From Raffaelea ambrosiae (taxonomy: Eukaryota; Ascomycota; Sordariomycetes; Ophiostomatales; Ophiostomataceae): a DNA stretch of 64,000 nucleotides. The notes below the pieces were generated by a model. That model ran no database searches, was not told the DNA's origin, and was given only the letters and a program-made list of their open reading frames with translations. The stretch spans positions 738,366 to 802,365 of the forward strand of contig PCDI01000015.1 of the NCBI GenBank assembly GCA_002778195.1, given 5' to 3'. Made by a program: the position numbers and the translations under genes. The stretch's first letter is position 1. Every line of letters begins with the position of its first letter. Shown piece by piece: positions 1 to 12,258 of the stretch.

Positions 1-508
1 CGGCGGGTTCGGACGACCGGCTGGGCGTGGGCGAAGGCGAGCGCGAGTCGGCCAGACTCTGTGTGCGTCGGCTGGCAAACGCAGACGACGACGACGATGT
101 TGGCGTGATCGTCGTAGTCGTGATGGTGGCGATGCTGGGCAGGGCGCTCAGAGAGGAAGTGCGTGGGAGGAACTGCTTGTGCGTGCGCAAGTTCTTGTTG
201 CTGCTCGTCAGGGCCAGGGGCGCGGGTCGCGAGCCAGACCGGCGAGACGAGGGAGAAAAGGGAGACGAGGGAGAAGACGAGGGCGAAGACGAGGGAGAAG
301 AAGCTTCGGCCGCTGCTGCTGCTATGAAGGGGGTGGCCGTGAACGTCGAGACAAAGGAGGGCGCGGACGAGACCAGCGACGAAGTGGACGACGAGGTCGG
401 GAAGGAGGAGGTGGTGGTGGTGGTGGTGGTGGCGGCGTCTTCTTGGTGGTGCTGGTCGAGGAGGTCGAGGCGGTCGGCTGGTCTGGGGAATGGCACCTCG
501 AAAGCCAT
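1..508 (-). CDS. Ser/Thr-rich protein of unknown function, N-terminal part, cut by window edge
   Basis: The minus strand is open from an ATG at 508-506 to the left edge, giving 169 codons without a stop. The product begins MAFEVPFPRPADRLDLLDQ and then becomes low-complexity: a run of Thr (ACC repeat), many Ser-Pro and Ser-Ser blocks, a short Ala run and scattered Arg/Lys. No domain is visible in this part. In fungi such disordered N-termini often precede a conserved domain in regulators or signalling proteins; that domain would lie to the left. The start is the first ATG of the open frame. The frame is consistent over 500 nt and codons end mostly in C or G, as in the neighbouring genes. Function is unknown. 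Confidence 0.6.
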   Translation of the reverse strand, partial: MAFEVPFPRPADRLDLLDQHHQEDAATTTTTTTSSFPTSSSTSSLVSSAPSFVSTFTATPFIAAAAAEASSPSSSPSSSPSSPFSPSSRRSGSRPAPLALTSSNKNLRTHKQFLPRTSSLSALPSIATITTTTITPTSSSSSAFASRRTQSLADSRSPSPTPSRSSEPA

Positions 509-3500
509 GATGATCGATTTTCCGTTTGGTATGGTTTGGTTTTAATTACGCGAGGAGAGGCACTCCCAGCCTATCCTGTGTGGGCTGTACCACAGATAGC
601 ACGCAGAAGGGGGGGGGTGGGAAGGGGGGAAGGGACGATCAAGCGGCCGTGTAGGTCGCACTCATATTTGGCGACGTCGCTTTGGGAGGGAAAAAGAAGT
701 GGTGGTACGCTGTAAAGGGAGGTGAGAGGCCGAGAGAGTGACAGAGACAGAGCGGCAGAGTGGCAGAGCGACCGAGCGGCCGAGCGTGAGAGTGGGGACC
801 GTGAGAGGCCGTCAGATGCAGCGTGGGATCGAGTGGTCGGATGATGGGCCAGACTGGAACAAGAGCAAAGCGAAAGGGGTCCACGGGCGCCAATCATTAA
901 AAGAAATTGGTTGAGATGTGCGCCACGACGTGAGGAGCAGGAAGTGGACGATGGACGGGGGCAATGCGCAGTGACGATGCTTTCAGCCTGGCAGAGTGGT
1001 AATAGTATTGTCATGCAGACAGGGGCTGAAAGAAGACAAAGGGAAGAAAAAGGCAGGGTAGAAGAGAAAGAGAGGGATAAAAAAAAAGAGGATTTCGAGA
1101 TGGGTCGTCGACAACGAATCAAGCCGGGGTGGCCACGGAACGAGGAAGCGCTGGAAGAAGAAGCTTGGTCTTTTTTTATTTTTATTTTCTTATTATTTCC
1201 CCCCAAATGTACAGGTAACTAGTCCACTACGACTATTGAATCTCTATTAAGATGCTAGGATCGAAAGACCAGGAGGGACCCGGGCGAGACGCCATCGGAT
1301 GACGCGTGGGAGGATTTAGGAGAGAACCAGGGAGCAGGGGGGGGGCAGGGGACAAGGGAGAGGGAAGCTGGAGGCGCGAACAGCTGGACACGGAAGAAAA
1401 GAAAAACAAAAACAAGGAGGAAAAAGCAAGGCAGAAAGCCGTTGGCACTTTCTTTTCCTTTGGGTGTCCAGGTGGAGGATACAACGAGGAGGACGAGGAG
1501 GACGCGCCTGGGAAGGGGGTCCTGGAGCCGGAATGGCAGGCAAATGCTTTCACAGAGTCGAATGAATCGAAAGCAGCAAAGTCACTACTACTACACCGTA
1601 GCACTCTCGCAAAAAGGACGCACGCGGGTGGAGAGTACGCGTTGAAGAGGGCTCGGATGGGGGGGCTTACCCCTGGCACTAACAAGAGAGGTTCTCTCCA
1701 TATTTGTGTGCCTGGTGGAGCTCTGGCCAATCAGGAGGCTCTGCCGCCCACCCGCTCAGGGGCAATCCCGACCTCCTTCTTCTAAAAAAAATAAAATAAA
1801 AAATAGCCTTTTTGTGGGCCCTCCAGGGGGCTCTCTGGCTCTTACTGGCTCTACGAGTCCGTACGAGTTTACACAGTACTGATTCTACTGGCTCAGGCGC
1901 TGCAGCAAAACGCGTTCCTGGCTGGCCGCGTGCCGCCACCACCCACCGCCGTTTGTCCTGTTGCATCGGCGCGCCGCACTGGGTCCAGTACGAGTCAAAT
2001 GCACCCCCCGTCAACAATAATTGCGTGGAAAATTGGGCATGGGTCTGCAGCCAGTCTTGCACTCTTTCGGCCGTCTGTAATTTCGCCGTTTCTTTAATTG
2101 GATAGACTATGCAGCAGCTCTTTTCCCTTTCTGGGCTTCCTGGGAAGTCCAATTGCGACACTGTCCAAGCGAAGGGCAGGGGGGAGAGACAAGAGAAAGA
2201 CCGAAAAAGGACCCAACAGCATGACGATCGCAGACGAAAGGGGGGGATGGGATGCACAAACCACAATGACAGCGCGGGATGGTTTGACAGAGAACGTGAC
2301 AGGTTGTTGGAAGACGATGCACAACGCGCAAAGGGCAGAACATAAAATGGAGCCACCACTGAAAACCGGGTGCACTCCACTTGTGCAACCTGTGCGATGT
2401 GCATGCTGACATACACTCCTCTTACTCATCACGTGGAAGCAAATAGTCCCGCTCTTGCCCTTGCCGCCCGTGCGAAGCGCTGTCTTCCTCTGGTCCGCCA
2501 TCAGATCCCCTGGAATCACAGGTCTCGAGCAGGGCAAGCATGTCCTCTCCCTGTAGAGCGTTCTTTGTGCGAGTGTCACTGCTCTGTGCTCTGTGCTCTC
2601 TCTGTGCGCTGTGTGTCTCTGCCTTGTCACATGCGTGATCTTTCTCTTTGGACAGAGGAATGATCGGCACGTTTGATCTTTGTGACTGCCCACGTGCTGT
2701 GAATGCCGCTCACGTGTGTCGTCACGTGCACATGGCCATCACCACTTGGTCCGAAATAGCATCACAGTCCCGAACGATGCCATTGCTTTGCCAGACAGAC
2801 CTTTCTCTTCGTTTTTGTTCTTTCATTGTTCCAACGTGTCTACCGAATGCATTCCAGATGCAAACAAAGGTTCCCAGTGCACTGGAACCCTTCCACGCTA
2901 CGCCCACGTGCTGCACTGCGGTGTCCAGAAGTAGACGGCGACGGCCCCTGGAAAGACGCCGTTTGCTTCCCCCCCCCCGAGCACCAACCTGTTCCGCACA
3001 CAAACGAGTCCGGCCCTACGGTTTATGCAGCGTCCCCCTGGCGGAGACGATCTTGAGCTTAAATCAACAACGTCCATTTAGATCACTGTTGGCAATGCCA
3101 TTCGTCAATGTCAAACCGCTACACGGCAAGAAATCGGAGCCGGCCGTCCGCCCTATAAGGCCAAGAGATACGGACCATGACAAAAGCCAGCCCCGTGTTG
3201 AGGGTGTCGTCACAGACATACTGACCCAGCAACCGTGTAACCGGTCCGCACATTCCTCACTACTTTCTGCACAGCGTCCAACGTTTGTTCCACTGGTAAA
3301 ATCTGGGTTTTTTTTTTTTGGTTTTGGTATTTTTTCTTGTTCGAGGGTATGTGTAGCAATTACAAAAACGGGCTATAGAACTTCAGCCCATCAAGATTGA
3401 ACAATGCAATGAAAATTGTCCTTCCAGCCAAAGAAAAAAAAAAACGAAGAAGACTGTCCTTCGGCGCCCACATACGTCCATCCATACTCCCATAGGTGTC

Positions 3501-3904
3501 GGTATAGTGCTACCATTCAAATGCGATATAAAGCAGACCACCCCACGTCTTGCTGCTTCTTGCTACAACACGCTCCCTTCTTTTTTGGTTGCTCGGAGGT
3601 ATCTTTTCCCCCAAGAAAAATGGTCAAATCGTTGCCCTGCATATAGATGCTGCTTTGTGGTATTTGCGAGAGAAAAAATGTGTCAAGTGATACTGGTTTG
3701 GTTTCACGAGAGTCGGGCATTCTGTTGAGCTTCAATCTCTCTTTGTAGTTTTTTCTAGAGTTTTCTGAATGGTTTTTTCTTTTGGCTTTTTGTGATTTTC
3801 TGAGTTTCGAGTTTCCGAGTTTCGACTGTTTCGATTTAGAAGTTCGTTCTCGGTGTCGATGTTTTTCTGTCTGACTTCTTGTCGACTTTGAAAAATAAAA
3901 CGAT
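509..3904. other. Intergenic region, 3.4 kb, upstream of the left-edge gene
   Basis: No gene could be supported. The region holds many short overlapping open frames on both strands with no recognisable domain, purine-rich tracts (about 1020-1180 and 1320-1440), poly-A/T runs and five CACGTG palindromes between 2430 and 2910. It lies between the 5' end of the left-edge gene and the 3' end of the YaaH transporter, so most of it is probably promoter and 5' leader of the left-edge gene. Confidence 0.5.
2691..2910. promoter_or_regulatory. Cluster of CACGTG palindromes (E-box/bHLH type sites)
   Basis: CACGTG occurs at 2691-2696, 2711-2716, 2723-2728 and 2905-2910, with a fifth copy at 2430-2435. 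Three lie within 38 bp. In fungi this palindrome is bound by bHLH factors (Cbf1 type, phosphate Pho4/NUC-1 type, sterol SREBP type). The nearest gene that reads away from it is the left-edge gene, about 2 kb downstream on the minus strand. Binding is inferred from sequence only. Confidence 0.35.
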
Positions 3905-5253
3905 TTATGCCTCCTTGTCGCTGGCACCCTTGAAGACTTGGCTCAGGTCGCCGACGGGCAGAGAGATGCGAAGGTCCATGATGGCGAACATGATGGCGCA
4001 CAGGACATACCAGCCAAAGGCACAGCATACAAAACCTACAGCACCAGCAGCCTAACGACATGTTTGTTAGCATCACAAATATACTCTTTTTTTGTGTAAC
4101 ACACTCCCCCAAGTACCCTACCTTGACAAACTTGGTGGCCGTGGAGGCATTGCCGGCATAGTCCAGAGCCAGCAGAAAGTAGGCAGACGTCAGGAAGATA
4201 AAGGCGAGGATCAGGGTGAAGAAGATGAAGACGAAGCAGATGTTGGTACGGAAGGAGCAGATGAAGAAGACGAGGCACACCATGCCCATCCAGAGAGTGA
4301 AGAAGCCTGTTGTGTAAACGATGTTAGCGAAATGGGCATTTCTCTCTCTTTCATTTTGCAGCTGATGCTTTTCAGGATTCGCTCTTACCGAAACCAGCGT
4401 TGAACCCAGTCGTCTCCAGACCGGCGCTCTCGGCTTCGCCCTCCGGGGCATACGACGCGTAGGCGACAAAGGTGGGCGTCAGAGTGCCGGCAAACGTCCA
4501 GAAGAAGGCGCCGAACGTGAGAAAGACAATGGCCGGGAAGGCGTTGCCAAGAATCCACTCCAGCAGGCCGCCGAGTACCTGGAGGAAGCCGCCAAAGAAG
4601 TAGTATGCGGGACTATACAAGACGAGGAAAAAAGAAAAAAAAGAAAAAAAAGACGTGTTAGTCAAGGACGGGATCAGGATCTGCGCTTAGGTACGGGAAG
4701 ATTTGGGTGGGTAGACAAAGGAGTAGTTCTGTCCCTAGTGTTCCCCATCGCATGACGGATGACTGATGTGCCTGATGACTTACATTCCGGAAGCACCACT
4801 GCCGCCAGCACCACGCCAGCCCATGAGGTCGCAGGAAAGGGGTGTGAGGGCGATGACGAAGCCGATGAGCGCGCTGTGGTCCATTGTTAGTGTTTGGCTG
4901 TCCATGTGTAGTGGCCTTGCATTCCCGTCCTGGTCCATCCTTCCGTCTTGGATGTTCATCGTGTTGTATCACAAAGATTCGTGCCCAACACAACAAAACT
5001 CAGACAAACACGATCCCTGCCATCCACCAAACACGATGCAAACATACATTGGCGTTGGGTTGGCAAACTTCTTGGCAAGATCACCCTTGACGTAGTGTTG
5101 TGGCGAGATGTAGAGCTTCTCAAACAGCTCGGCAGACATGTTGACGCTGCCGACGGTGCGGATGTGCTGTAGGTGGCCGTTCATCTCACCATTGACGCCA
5201 TTGGTGCTGGTGGTTCCGGGATACTCATCCATGCTGGTCTTGGAGTTGGCCAT
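3905..5253 (-). CDS. GPR1/FUN34/YaaH family membrane transporter (acetate/ammonium type)
   Basis: Five exons on the minus strand: 5253-5048, 4873-4784, 4612-4389, 4306-4122 and 4051-3905, giving 283 aa. All introns are GT-AG and all phases join in frame. The signature NPTPIALIGF starts at residue 65, right across the first junction, followed by six hydrophobic segments and motifs such as YYFFGGFLQVLGGLLEW and GFFTLWMGM. Residues 1-60 are a hydrophilic cytosolic tail. Members of this plasma-membrane family (yeast Ato proteins, Aspergillus AcpA) carry acetate or are linked to ammonium export and adaptation to acetate. Length fits the family. Substrate is inferred from family; it could be acetate, succinate or ammonium related. 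Confidence 0.95.
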
Positions 5254-5576
5254 TGTGGGTGATGTGTGCGAAGAGAAGAGAATGGAGATGCGTTGGATGA
5301 AATGGATGAAAGGAAAAGGAGTCGTCGTGATGGAGTCTGACGAGGTCTCGCGACAGGATGCCCTCTCTCGTGCTGTCGTGTAGGAAATGACTTGATATAG
5401 AGACCTTGTTGTGTTTGGATGAAGAGATAAGAGGAAGAGAAGAGACGAGACCAAAAGGAAGATGAGATGGAGAGAGAGAGGAAAGAGAGGGGATGATATG
5501 TTCCTTTAATAAGAGATGCTCGTGCGGATGGGTCGGGGAGCAAGAAATACGAAGGAAGGAAAGAAGAAGAAAGGCT

Positions 5577-5779
5577 TCCCCAGGTTTTTGCCCCGTGCCA
5601 TGGGACACCAAGATCTTTTATTTCTATCCCAACACACACACACACACACACGAAAAGCCAAAGAGGGAGTATCCACAATCTGGGGGCGAAATGAACGAAG
5701 CGAGAGAGACTGCGGCTTCCGTCCGTCCCCCGGGGAGGTAGGCCAGGCCAGGCCATTGCCCCAGTTCCGTCCTCCCCAG
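5577..5779. promoter_or_regulatory. Group of SYGGRG (CreA-type) sites upstream of the YaaH transporter
   Basis: Matches to SYGGRG lie at 5577-5582 (minus), 5680-5685 (plus), 5728-5733 (minus), 5730-5735 (plus) and 5774-5779 (minus), 320-530 bp upstream of the transporter ATG. CreA/Mig1 binds this consensus in carbon catabolite repression, and acetate transporters of other fungi are known CreA targets. The consensus is degenerate, so some matches are expected by chance. Confidence 0.3.
5632..5651. repeat. CA dinucleotide microsatellite
   Basis: About ten perfect copies of CA/AC lie in the upstream region of the YaaH transporter. Confidence 0.9.
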
Positions 5780-6019
5780 ACATGGGGCGCGCCGGTAGTG
5801 TAGTGCAAATAGTCCATACGTAGTAACTAGTTAACTAGTAGGCGTGGGCTAGCAACTGTAATGTGGTGGTGTCAGTTGCTGTAAGATACATGTGGTTTTT
5901 TTTTTTTTGTTCTTTTTTTTGTGTTTCTTTCTGGGGGGTGTTGTTGTTTGCTCGCTTGTTTGTTTGGCTGTTTCGGGTTCTGTCTCTCTCTAACACGCCT
6001 GTCAAGCTGGGCACACTTA

Positions 6020-6035
6020 CCCCCCCCCCCCCCCC
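6020..6035. repeat. Poly-C tract (16 C)
   Basis: An uninterrupted run of 16 C in non-coding DNA. Similar runs of 8-18 C or G recur in the window (for example 45813-45830) and are likely length-variable or error-prone. Confidence 0.85.
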
Positions 6036-8527
6036 TCTCTAACCAACCGCAAATCTCTCCCCCTGCCCTTGCCGCTCGACCGATCTCTGCCCCTGCCCAA
6101 CAGCATTCGTCCCTGCGTGCCAACTCTACCAAGCCACGCAAGGGAGACCCATACATCGGTGTATGTACGAGTCAGATACTTGGGCAAGCATGAAACGAAA
6201 CACACTGCTGGGCAAAAGAACGGAACAACTGAAGCCATCAAGATCTGGCGTCCTGGATATCACAGGGAAGACCTGAAGATTTCCAGTCTCTGAAGATATC
6301 TACACCAACAGCAACAGTGGGAACAATGCCAAGGGGAACGAAGAAGACCTTGTGCGCCATCGATCCCAGCGCTCACCACCAGGCACCTACAAACAAACAA
6401 AAAAACAAAAAAAAACAAAAAAAAAAAAGCACACGCTCGGCTTGGACAGGCGTGGATTTTGCTGGATCAAGAAAAAGCTCATGAACAAACCGGCTGGCAG
6501 CAACTGAAAAAAGAAAGGCGGAAACGATTGCCGCATGGCATGGCCTGTCTTCTTTCTCCTCCCCTCTCCCTGCCCACCTCGAGCCAGTTTCAGGACACGA
6601 AAGAAGCGGCTACCATCTGCTGGAGGGGGGTGGATGTACACGGTGTATGCGAGTGTAAAAGCGCGAGGGTCCCGGAGTTTTTGCTGGGCCCGAACCCGAT
6701 TTCCTGGACACCTGAAGACGGGGGGTCTCTTCCCTCTTCGTTGCCGTGGTTCTCCAACCTGAGGTGACGTATATCGTGGTGTAATCTATGCCATACTGTT
6801 GCCTATCGATCCCCAAACGGTCTGTGCCTGCTCCATGTCCCCCCAACGAACAATAAAAATACAGCAGAAACAGACAGTGTGCTTCGCCAGGATGGTGGAC
6901 ATGAATCAGGACCAGGATGGTGACTAACGGTCCAGCACACAAACAGCGTGACAATATCGTACAATGTACCTTGTAGTTTATCTTGAAAGGATCGAGCAAG
7001 GGAAGGAATGAACTAGCATTGGCGGGAGGGGACGAATTGTTTGGTTCACTGAAAGCAGTTCGCTGAAGCCGCTGTGTCGTTACCCCAGATAACACCCGCA
7101 CAGCTAGCGATAGAAGCCGCCACAGGAAGAAAGTGGGGAGAGTATGCGGGGAGGAGGAGGAAGGGGGGGGGAAAGAGGGACGACCTCCAGCGTAGTAGAC
7201 AGCCACCAAAAAAAAAAAGAGGAGAGACGATCAAAGAGATCCAAGACTGGTTGGCTGGTTGGTTGGGCCCATGTTTCCAGCCTGCAAGTGGTGCGGAGAA
7301 TGCGACGAAAAGTGGCACCAGAATCTCCGCACTGGCGAAAAGGAAGGGAAGGGGGGAACCACCCACAAAGAAGAGAAGAAGGGGGGGGGGGGGAGGTGAC
7401 TCCCCTCTACGACAATACCACACAAGACCAAAAAAGTCTTTCAGCTCGGGCGCTACTAACAAGATTGCCCCTAAACCAGAGAAAGTACTACTCCGTCGTA
7501 CGGTCTAATGGAAGCATGCGGAGTGCGGAGCAACGGATATGGGCGTGGTGGTCCCAAAGCATGTACGAAGAAAGACTGAGGAGGAGAAGACGAAAAAGGG
7601 AAAAGAAAAAAGAAGAAAAAAGAAAAAGAAAAAAAGAAAAAGAGTGAGGAGCGGAGTCATGCCAGCAAACCACAACAGTGAAAACTGTATGACCGTTCCG
7701 CAGGCCCCTCAGCACGCAACCAAAAAAACATGATCTTCTTTCGACTGGATTCTGCTTTGCTCTGTGAATGTGTTGGAGTATTTCAACTTGCTGTCCCGTG
7801 TGTCTTTTCCCTGGGCAAGTCGTATACCGGCGGCAGGCATGGCTTGTTTCTTGCACACGCAGCACTGAAAAACAACAACCGACTCGTAGATGGTAGATCG
7901 TGGCCGGCCTTGGGCATCTCTCTCTCTCTCTCTCTCGCTCTCTCTCCGTCTCTCTCACGGACCATTTCTCCGCTCGCTGCGGATATACAAATGGTGGCAC
8001 ACTCCAGCACCTACCATCCCGCCCCCCCCTTGACTCCACAGTTGGGCACGTTTTTCTCCTGCACATGCATCCTGACAGGCCGCTTACATCACCGTGACCA
8101 AAGAAGGGATGCGCAACCGCCATCAACAGAGCCAAACAACAATTGAAGAGCGAAAGAAAGGGGAGGGCTTCTTTCCAAAGAACGGGCTCGCGGGGAAGGC
8201 CCAACGAGGAGCCATGCGGTACACGGGAACACACAAGGACCGCTTGTCCAGCCGTCTGGTTGACTCCCGCATGCTACGAAAAGGGAAAGCCCAGAGAGAG
8301 AGAGAGAAAAAAAAAAAAAGAAAGGGCCACGGCGGAACGAACGCGAGAGAGGCGAGCAGCGATCGAACTACGTCCCCCCCCCCCCCCCTGCCGAGATGAA
8401 GGGTGAGGGGGACGGGCTCACACTGCTCGGCCCATTCTTACAGAAGCAGCAGCAGCCCGTCGGTGGTCACAAGCAGTTGTTTGCAGGCCAGTTTGCCCTG
8501 GCGGAGACACCGGTCAGACAGCTGGTC

Positions 8528-8818
8528 TCAGCGCACGCCCAGCTTGGGCTTCTCAGCCTTGGGGCTGTTTTCCGCTGTTCTCGGGAGACCGTTGGCTCCA
8601 TATTCCGCCCAGGGTCATTCTTTCATTTCTTTGCCTTTATTTTCGTCCTCCGCTTCGTCCGCTGCCCCCGACAAGTTGGATGGGGTCGAGATGGGGAAGC
8701 TGGTCTTGTCTCCTCTGGTCGTGCGGCGGCTCACTAAGAGGCCTAGTGCTCTACGCCTGGTTGCCCAAGACTCAAGTTTCCCCATGTTTACTATGTAACT
8801 ACGTGCCCTGCTGGCCAC
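8528..8818 (-). pseudogene. Coding-like relic with internal TGA, family not recognised
   Basis: On the minus strand an open frame from about 8818 reaches a TGA at 8617-8615 and the same frame continues for 28 more codons to a second TGA at 8530-8528. From about 8706 down the translation looks protein-like: GDKTSFPISTPSNLSG, an acidic/Lys-rich stretch (AADEAEDENKGKE), then after the first TGA PWAEYGANGLPRTAENSPK and a basic end AEKPKLGVR. Codons end mostly in C or G as in the true genes. I see no matching upstream exons. It may be the decayed 3' end of a gene, a last exon whose upstream part I missed, or chance. Family unknown. Confidence 0.3.
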
Positions 8819-11800
8819 CGTGGCGCCCCGGACTCCATTGCCTGACTATTGCGGAGAATCCGCTATTCATACCCGTAGCGCAATGGGCGCCAGGGCCGTT
8901 GTCTGTTTTTTCGCAGTAGTACATAGTAGTAACCAAGATGCATGGCTGGCATCACCCCTTCCCCTCTTTCACAATACTCGTACTCTGCCCATCCGCCAGT
9001 TTCCGCACTCGGGGTGCCTCTAGCCTCGTACTTGGCGTGCGGATGGCTTGTCCGCACAAGACAACAAGCACATCAACAGCACCAAAACACACAGGATTGT
9101 TTCCTTTTGGGGGGGGGGAAGGGGAGGCGAGTGGAGAGAGGAGTCTCTCCATATTGATGGCTTGGCCAGGATTCCCCCCCCCCTGGTGTGTGCACGGCTG
9201 AACGAGTTGGCTTGACTGACGAATGGACTGACTTGGAGGCGAAAGAACGGGGTCTCCTTTCCAGTTTGGTCCGTTCTGGTCCAGCTGGTCCAGTCTGGTC
9301 ACATGAGAGCAGCTCTCGCGGTATTCCCTGCGGTCTCCATGCTCTCTCGATATCCCTTCCCATGGGCAACTGCCGTTGTGGTTCTTCTCTCTTCTCCTCA
9401 TTGTGTCTCCTCTTTTTTTTTCCTTTGGCGTATTTTTTTAAAACAAAAATTGTTGTCTATCCATGACGCCTCCTCCAATACGCGGCTATTCTTGTTCAAT
9501 GGGCAGGGGAGGAGCTGGCTGCCCTGGATGTACTATGTACTATGAAGATATGTACATGATTTGGCCCTCCTTCTTCTTTGGGTCTTTTCAGATGCGGAGT
9601 ACACGTAGTTACTATGTAGACCATTGTAATTTTGCAGTTCTTGAAGGGAAATGAGGGGGGATTCTCCCCTTGTTTTCCCCTCTTTCCGTGCTTTCCACTG
9701 TACAGCGTAGAGGCTACGTGGGCGGCAAAGAGTCTTTTCAGGGCAGCTGCTGTGTCTGCGTGTGCGCTGTATGCCCTGTAGGATTGTGCCAGGCCGTGCA
9801 GGTGGACAATGCAGGGCAGCAGCTTTGCGGAGCCGCAGTGTAAGTCGCTTGTGTTTTTGAGGGGTAAGCCTCCACACCCCAGTTTCGGCCCCGTCCTTGT
9901 GTTGTCTGGGGTTCCTCTCTCCTTTCAACCATACTAACTACTCGTACCGGGGGTACCTGTCCCCACACTAGTGTGTAGGCTCGCTTCTCCTACTCGAAAT
10001 GTATTTGGGGTCACAGCATAATTACGGGAGAGTTGCAAGGCCAGTTGTTTGTATGTTGTTTCATTTTCTATTTCATTTCAAAAGCAATACTAATAGCACT
10101 ATACAGTGCTTGGGTTCCCAGCCCTTTGAGCCTCCAAACTCGGTTGGCAGAGATAACCTATTTATTACATAGGACTTTCAGTCGGTATTTCCTAATGTGT
10201 TCGTAATACACGAAGCCGGCATGTCCCATCCTTCCTTCTTTTGGTCTTGGAGTGTTGCATTTTTGAGATGCAGTGATCAGCCATGCGCCTCAGTTCCGCC
10301 CACAAGAAAAGCAATGCTCGTTTTCCTTGTATTTTTTTAAAAAAAAAATACACATCTCGGTGTAGTTCGGAGAATTGAGGAGAACTTGAAAAGAAAGACA
10401 GAACCAAACTAGGAAGATGGATATCAAAGAAACTCTTCGGCTCTTCTTTTTTTCCCTTTTTTTCACTCAATGAGATTGCGACGCGTGCACACATTCGTCG
10501 AGAGAGACTCTGTTTCCCCTCTTTTCGTCGTGTTCTCTTCTACTTCTTCTCCTGCTCCTCCTCATCAGCGACCCCCCCGCCCTCGGTTGCAGGTGCCTTG
10601 CTTCATAAGGCAAGACAAAGGGAAAAGAAAGAAAGAATCACCCCGGAGGTGTGTGGGGGGGGGGGGCGGAGGGAAGGGAGTGAGAGAGCGGCGGCGGCAG
10701 GCAGTCCGGCAGCGCGCAGGCTAGTTGAGTCTTGGTAAAAGGATCGGTGTGGGAGGCAGACACACCACGCAGGAACAGTGCCCGTCTCGGCACCGATATG
10801 GAGCGTCCAGCCCATTGTGTGACTATTCGTAATGCTCGTAGGGACGTGTTGCATGGCTAGAGCAAATACCAAGATCAAAAATGGTTCGAGAACTGGCAAA
10901 AGAAGAGTCTTGCCAAGACGAGGAAAAAAAGAAAGAAAAAAGAAAGAAAAAAAAACACCTCAATATACACATAAAATCAGCAAGGCTCTCCTGTTTTTTT
11001 TTTTTTTATTGTTTGCCATTGTTTCATCCGGCTAGAACAGACGTGCCCCGGCAAGACACATATATTCCCGTCTGAAGAGCCGCGGCGACAACGAAGATCT
11101 CAGCTCACTTCTTTTATCACAGTCTCATCCCGAGGGAGTCGGTCATAGAAAAGCGCGGAATGACAGAAAAATTAATGGGAAACCCACATGGGGTGAGTGC
11201 GGAACGGGCAGACGGGGCCTCCCCCCCGGCAACAAGTCGGTTGGTTCATTGGACAGACATCTGGAGAGCCGAAAGGGAAGCCCAAATCATTCGACTGAAA
11301 CGTGTCGTTCAGGCCACTTGGGTTCGCAATGCACGCTCCAGTGTCTCCTGTTCTCCTATTCTGCCGCTCCTTCGCGCCCACCAGGTTAGCCTCACCTCGG
11401 CTTCCTTTCGATTTACTTCGATACTTGCGTAGTTCAATATTGCTGAATTTTCTATTGCCTTTTCTGTTTTTACTACTATACATGGTAATTTTTATCTGGC
11501 TCCCTGAAATGGTCATTTTTATGTTCATTCACCACAATGCCAAATCAGTCAGGTGCTGGTGTAAGAACCAAAGAGACAAACCCGTAGAAACACCATAAAT
11601 AAAGATAGAAAACAGGAAGACAGAGGAGATACCCAGTCATTTATTTTATTTTCCTCCAGGCGATGCCGAATGCCTTGTTTTTCTTCTTGACCCGGTTGAG
11701 GCTCAGCTAGGCTGCCCACAAGCGTAGAGCCTCGTGAACAAAAGTCTCACATAAAAAAGGGCATGTGACACACCTCTGCCCCCAGCCCTCCTGACTCTTT

Positions 11801-12252
11801 TTGTTGTCCTTTCACTGTGTGTGTGACAACAAGTTGTTCATAGCCCAATCAATCCTAAGCTGTGCCCTCCTTTTCCCTTATTTTGCGCAAAAAAACGCTG
11901 GTCGCCTGCCTGGCCGCCTTTCTTGCGCCCCTTTGTGTCAGCAGAACGGCCCCCAAGGCAGAAGCTGTGGCGATGCACCCTTCTTCTTCCTTTTTTTAAA
12001 ATGCCCTTGCGCGCGCGCGTGGCCTCTCTTTGTTCGTATCTTTGACTGTTTGCCTTTGATTTCCGGCTTCGTGTCCCAAACAAAGGCCCCCCTGCATCTG
12101 ACCCTTCCCCAGAATGACTCTTTTCACAAGGGCCTCAAACATGGGTCAAGTGGTCACGATTCCTTTATTCTTTGGCCCTCTCCGGTTTCTCAACTGCAGC
12201 AGTTCTCTGCCTGTTTTGTCTCAAATCTTCTACCAGCCCTGCTGGCTCTACA

Positions 12253-12258
12253 TATAAA
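12253..12258 (+). promoter_or_regulatory. TATA box of the 12392 gene
   Basis: TATAAA lies 134 bp upstream of the ATG, in the sequence CATATAAAGG. Confidence 0.45.

Noticed and set aside
1679..2416. 245-codon open frame on the minus strand
   Set aside because: No motif or conserved-looking block; two other frames over the same DNA are equally open.
2648..3400. 250-codon open frame on the plus strand
   Set aside because: No domain, mixed composition, long T run translated as poly-Phe, codon use unlike the real genes.
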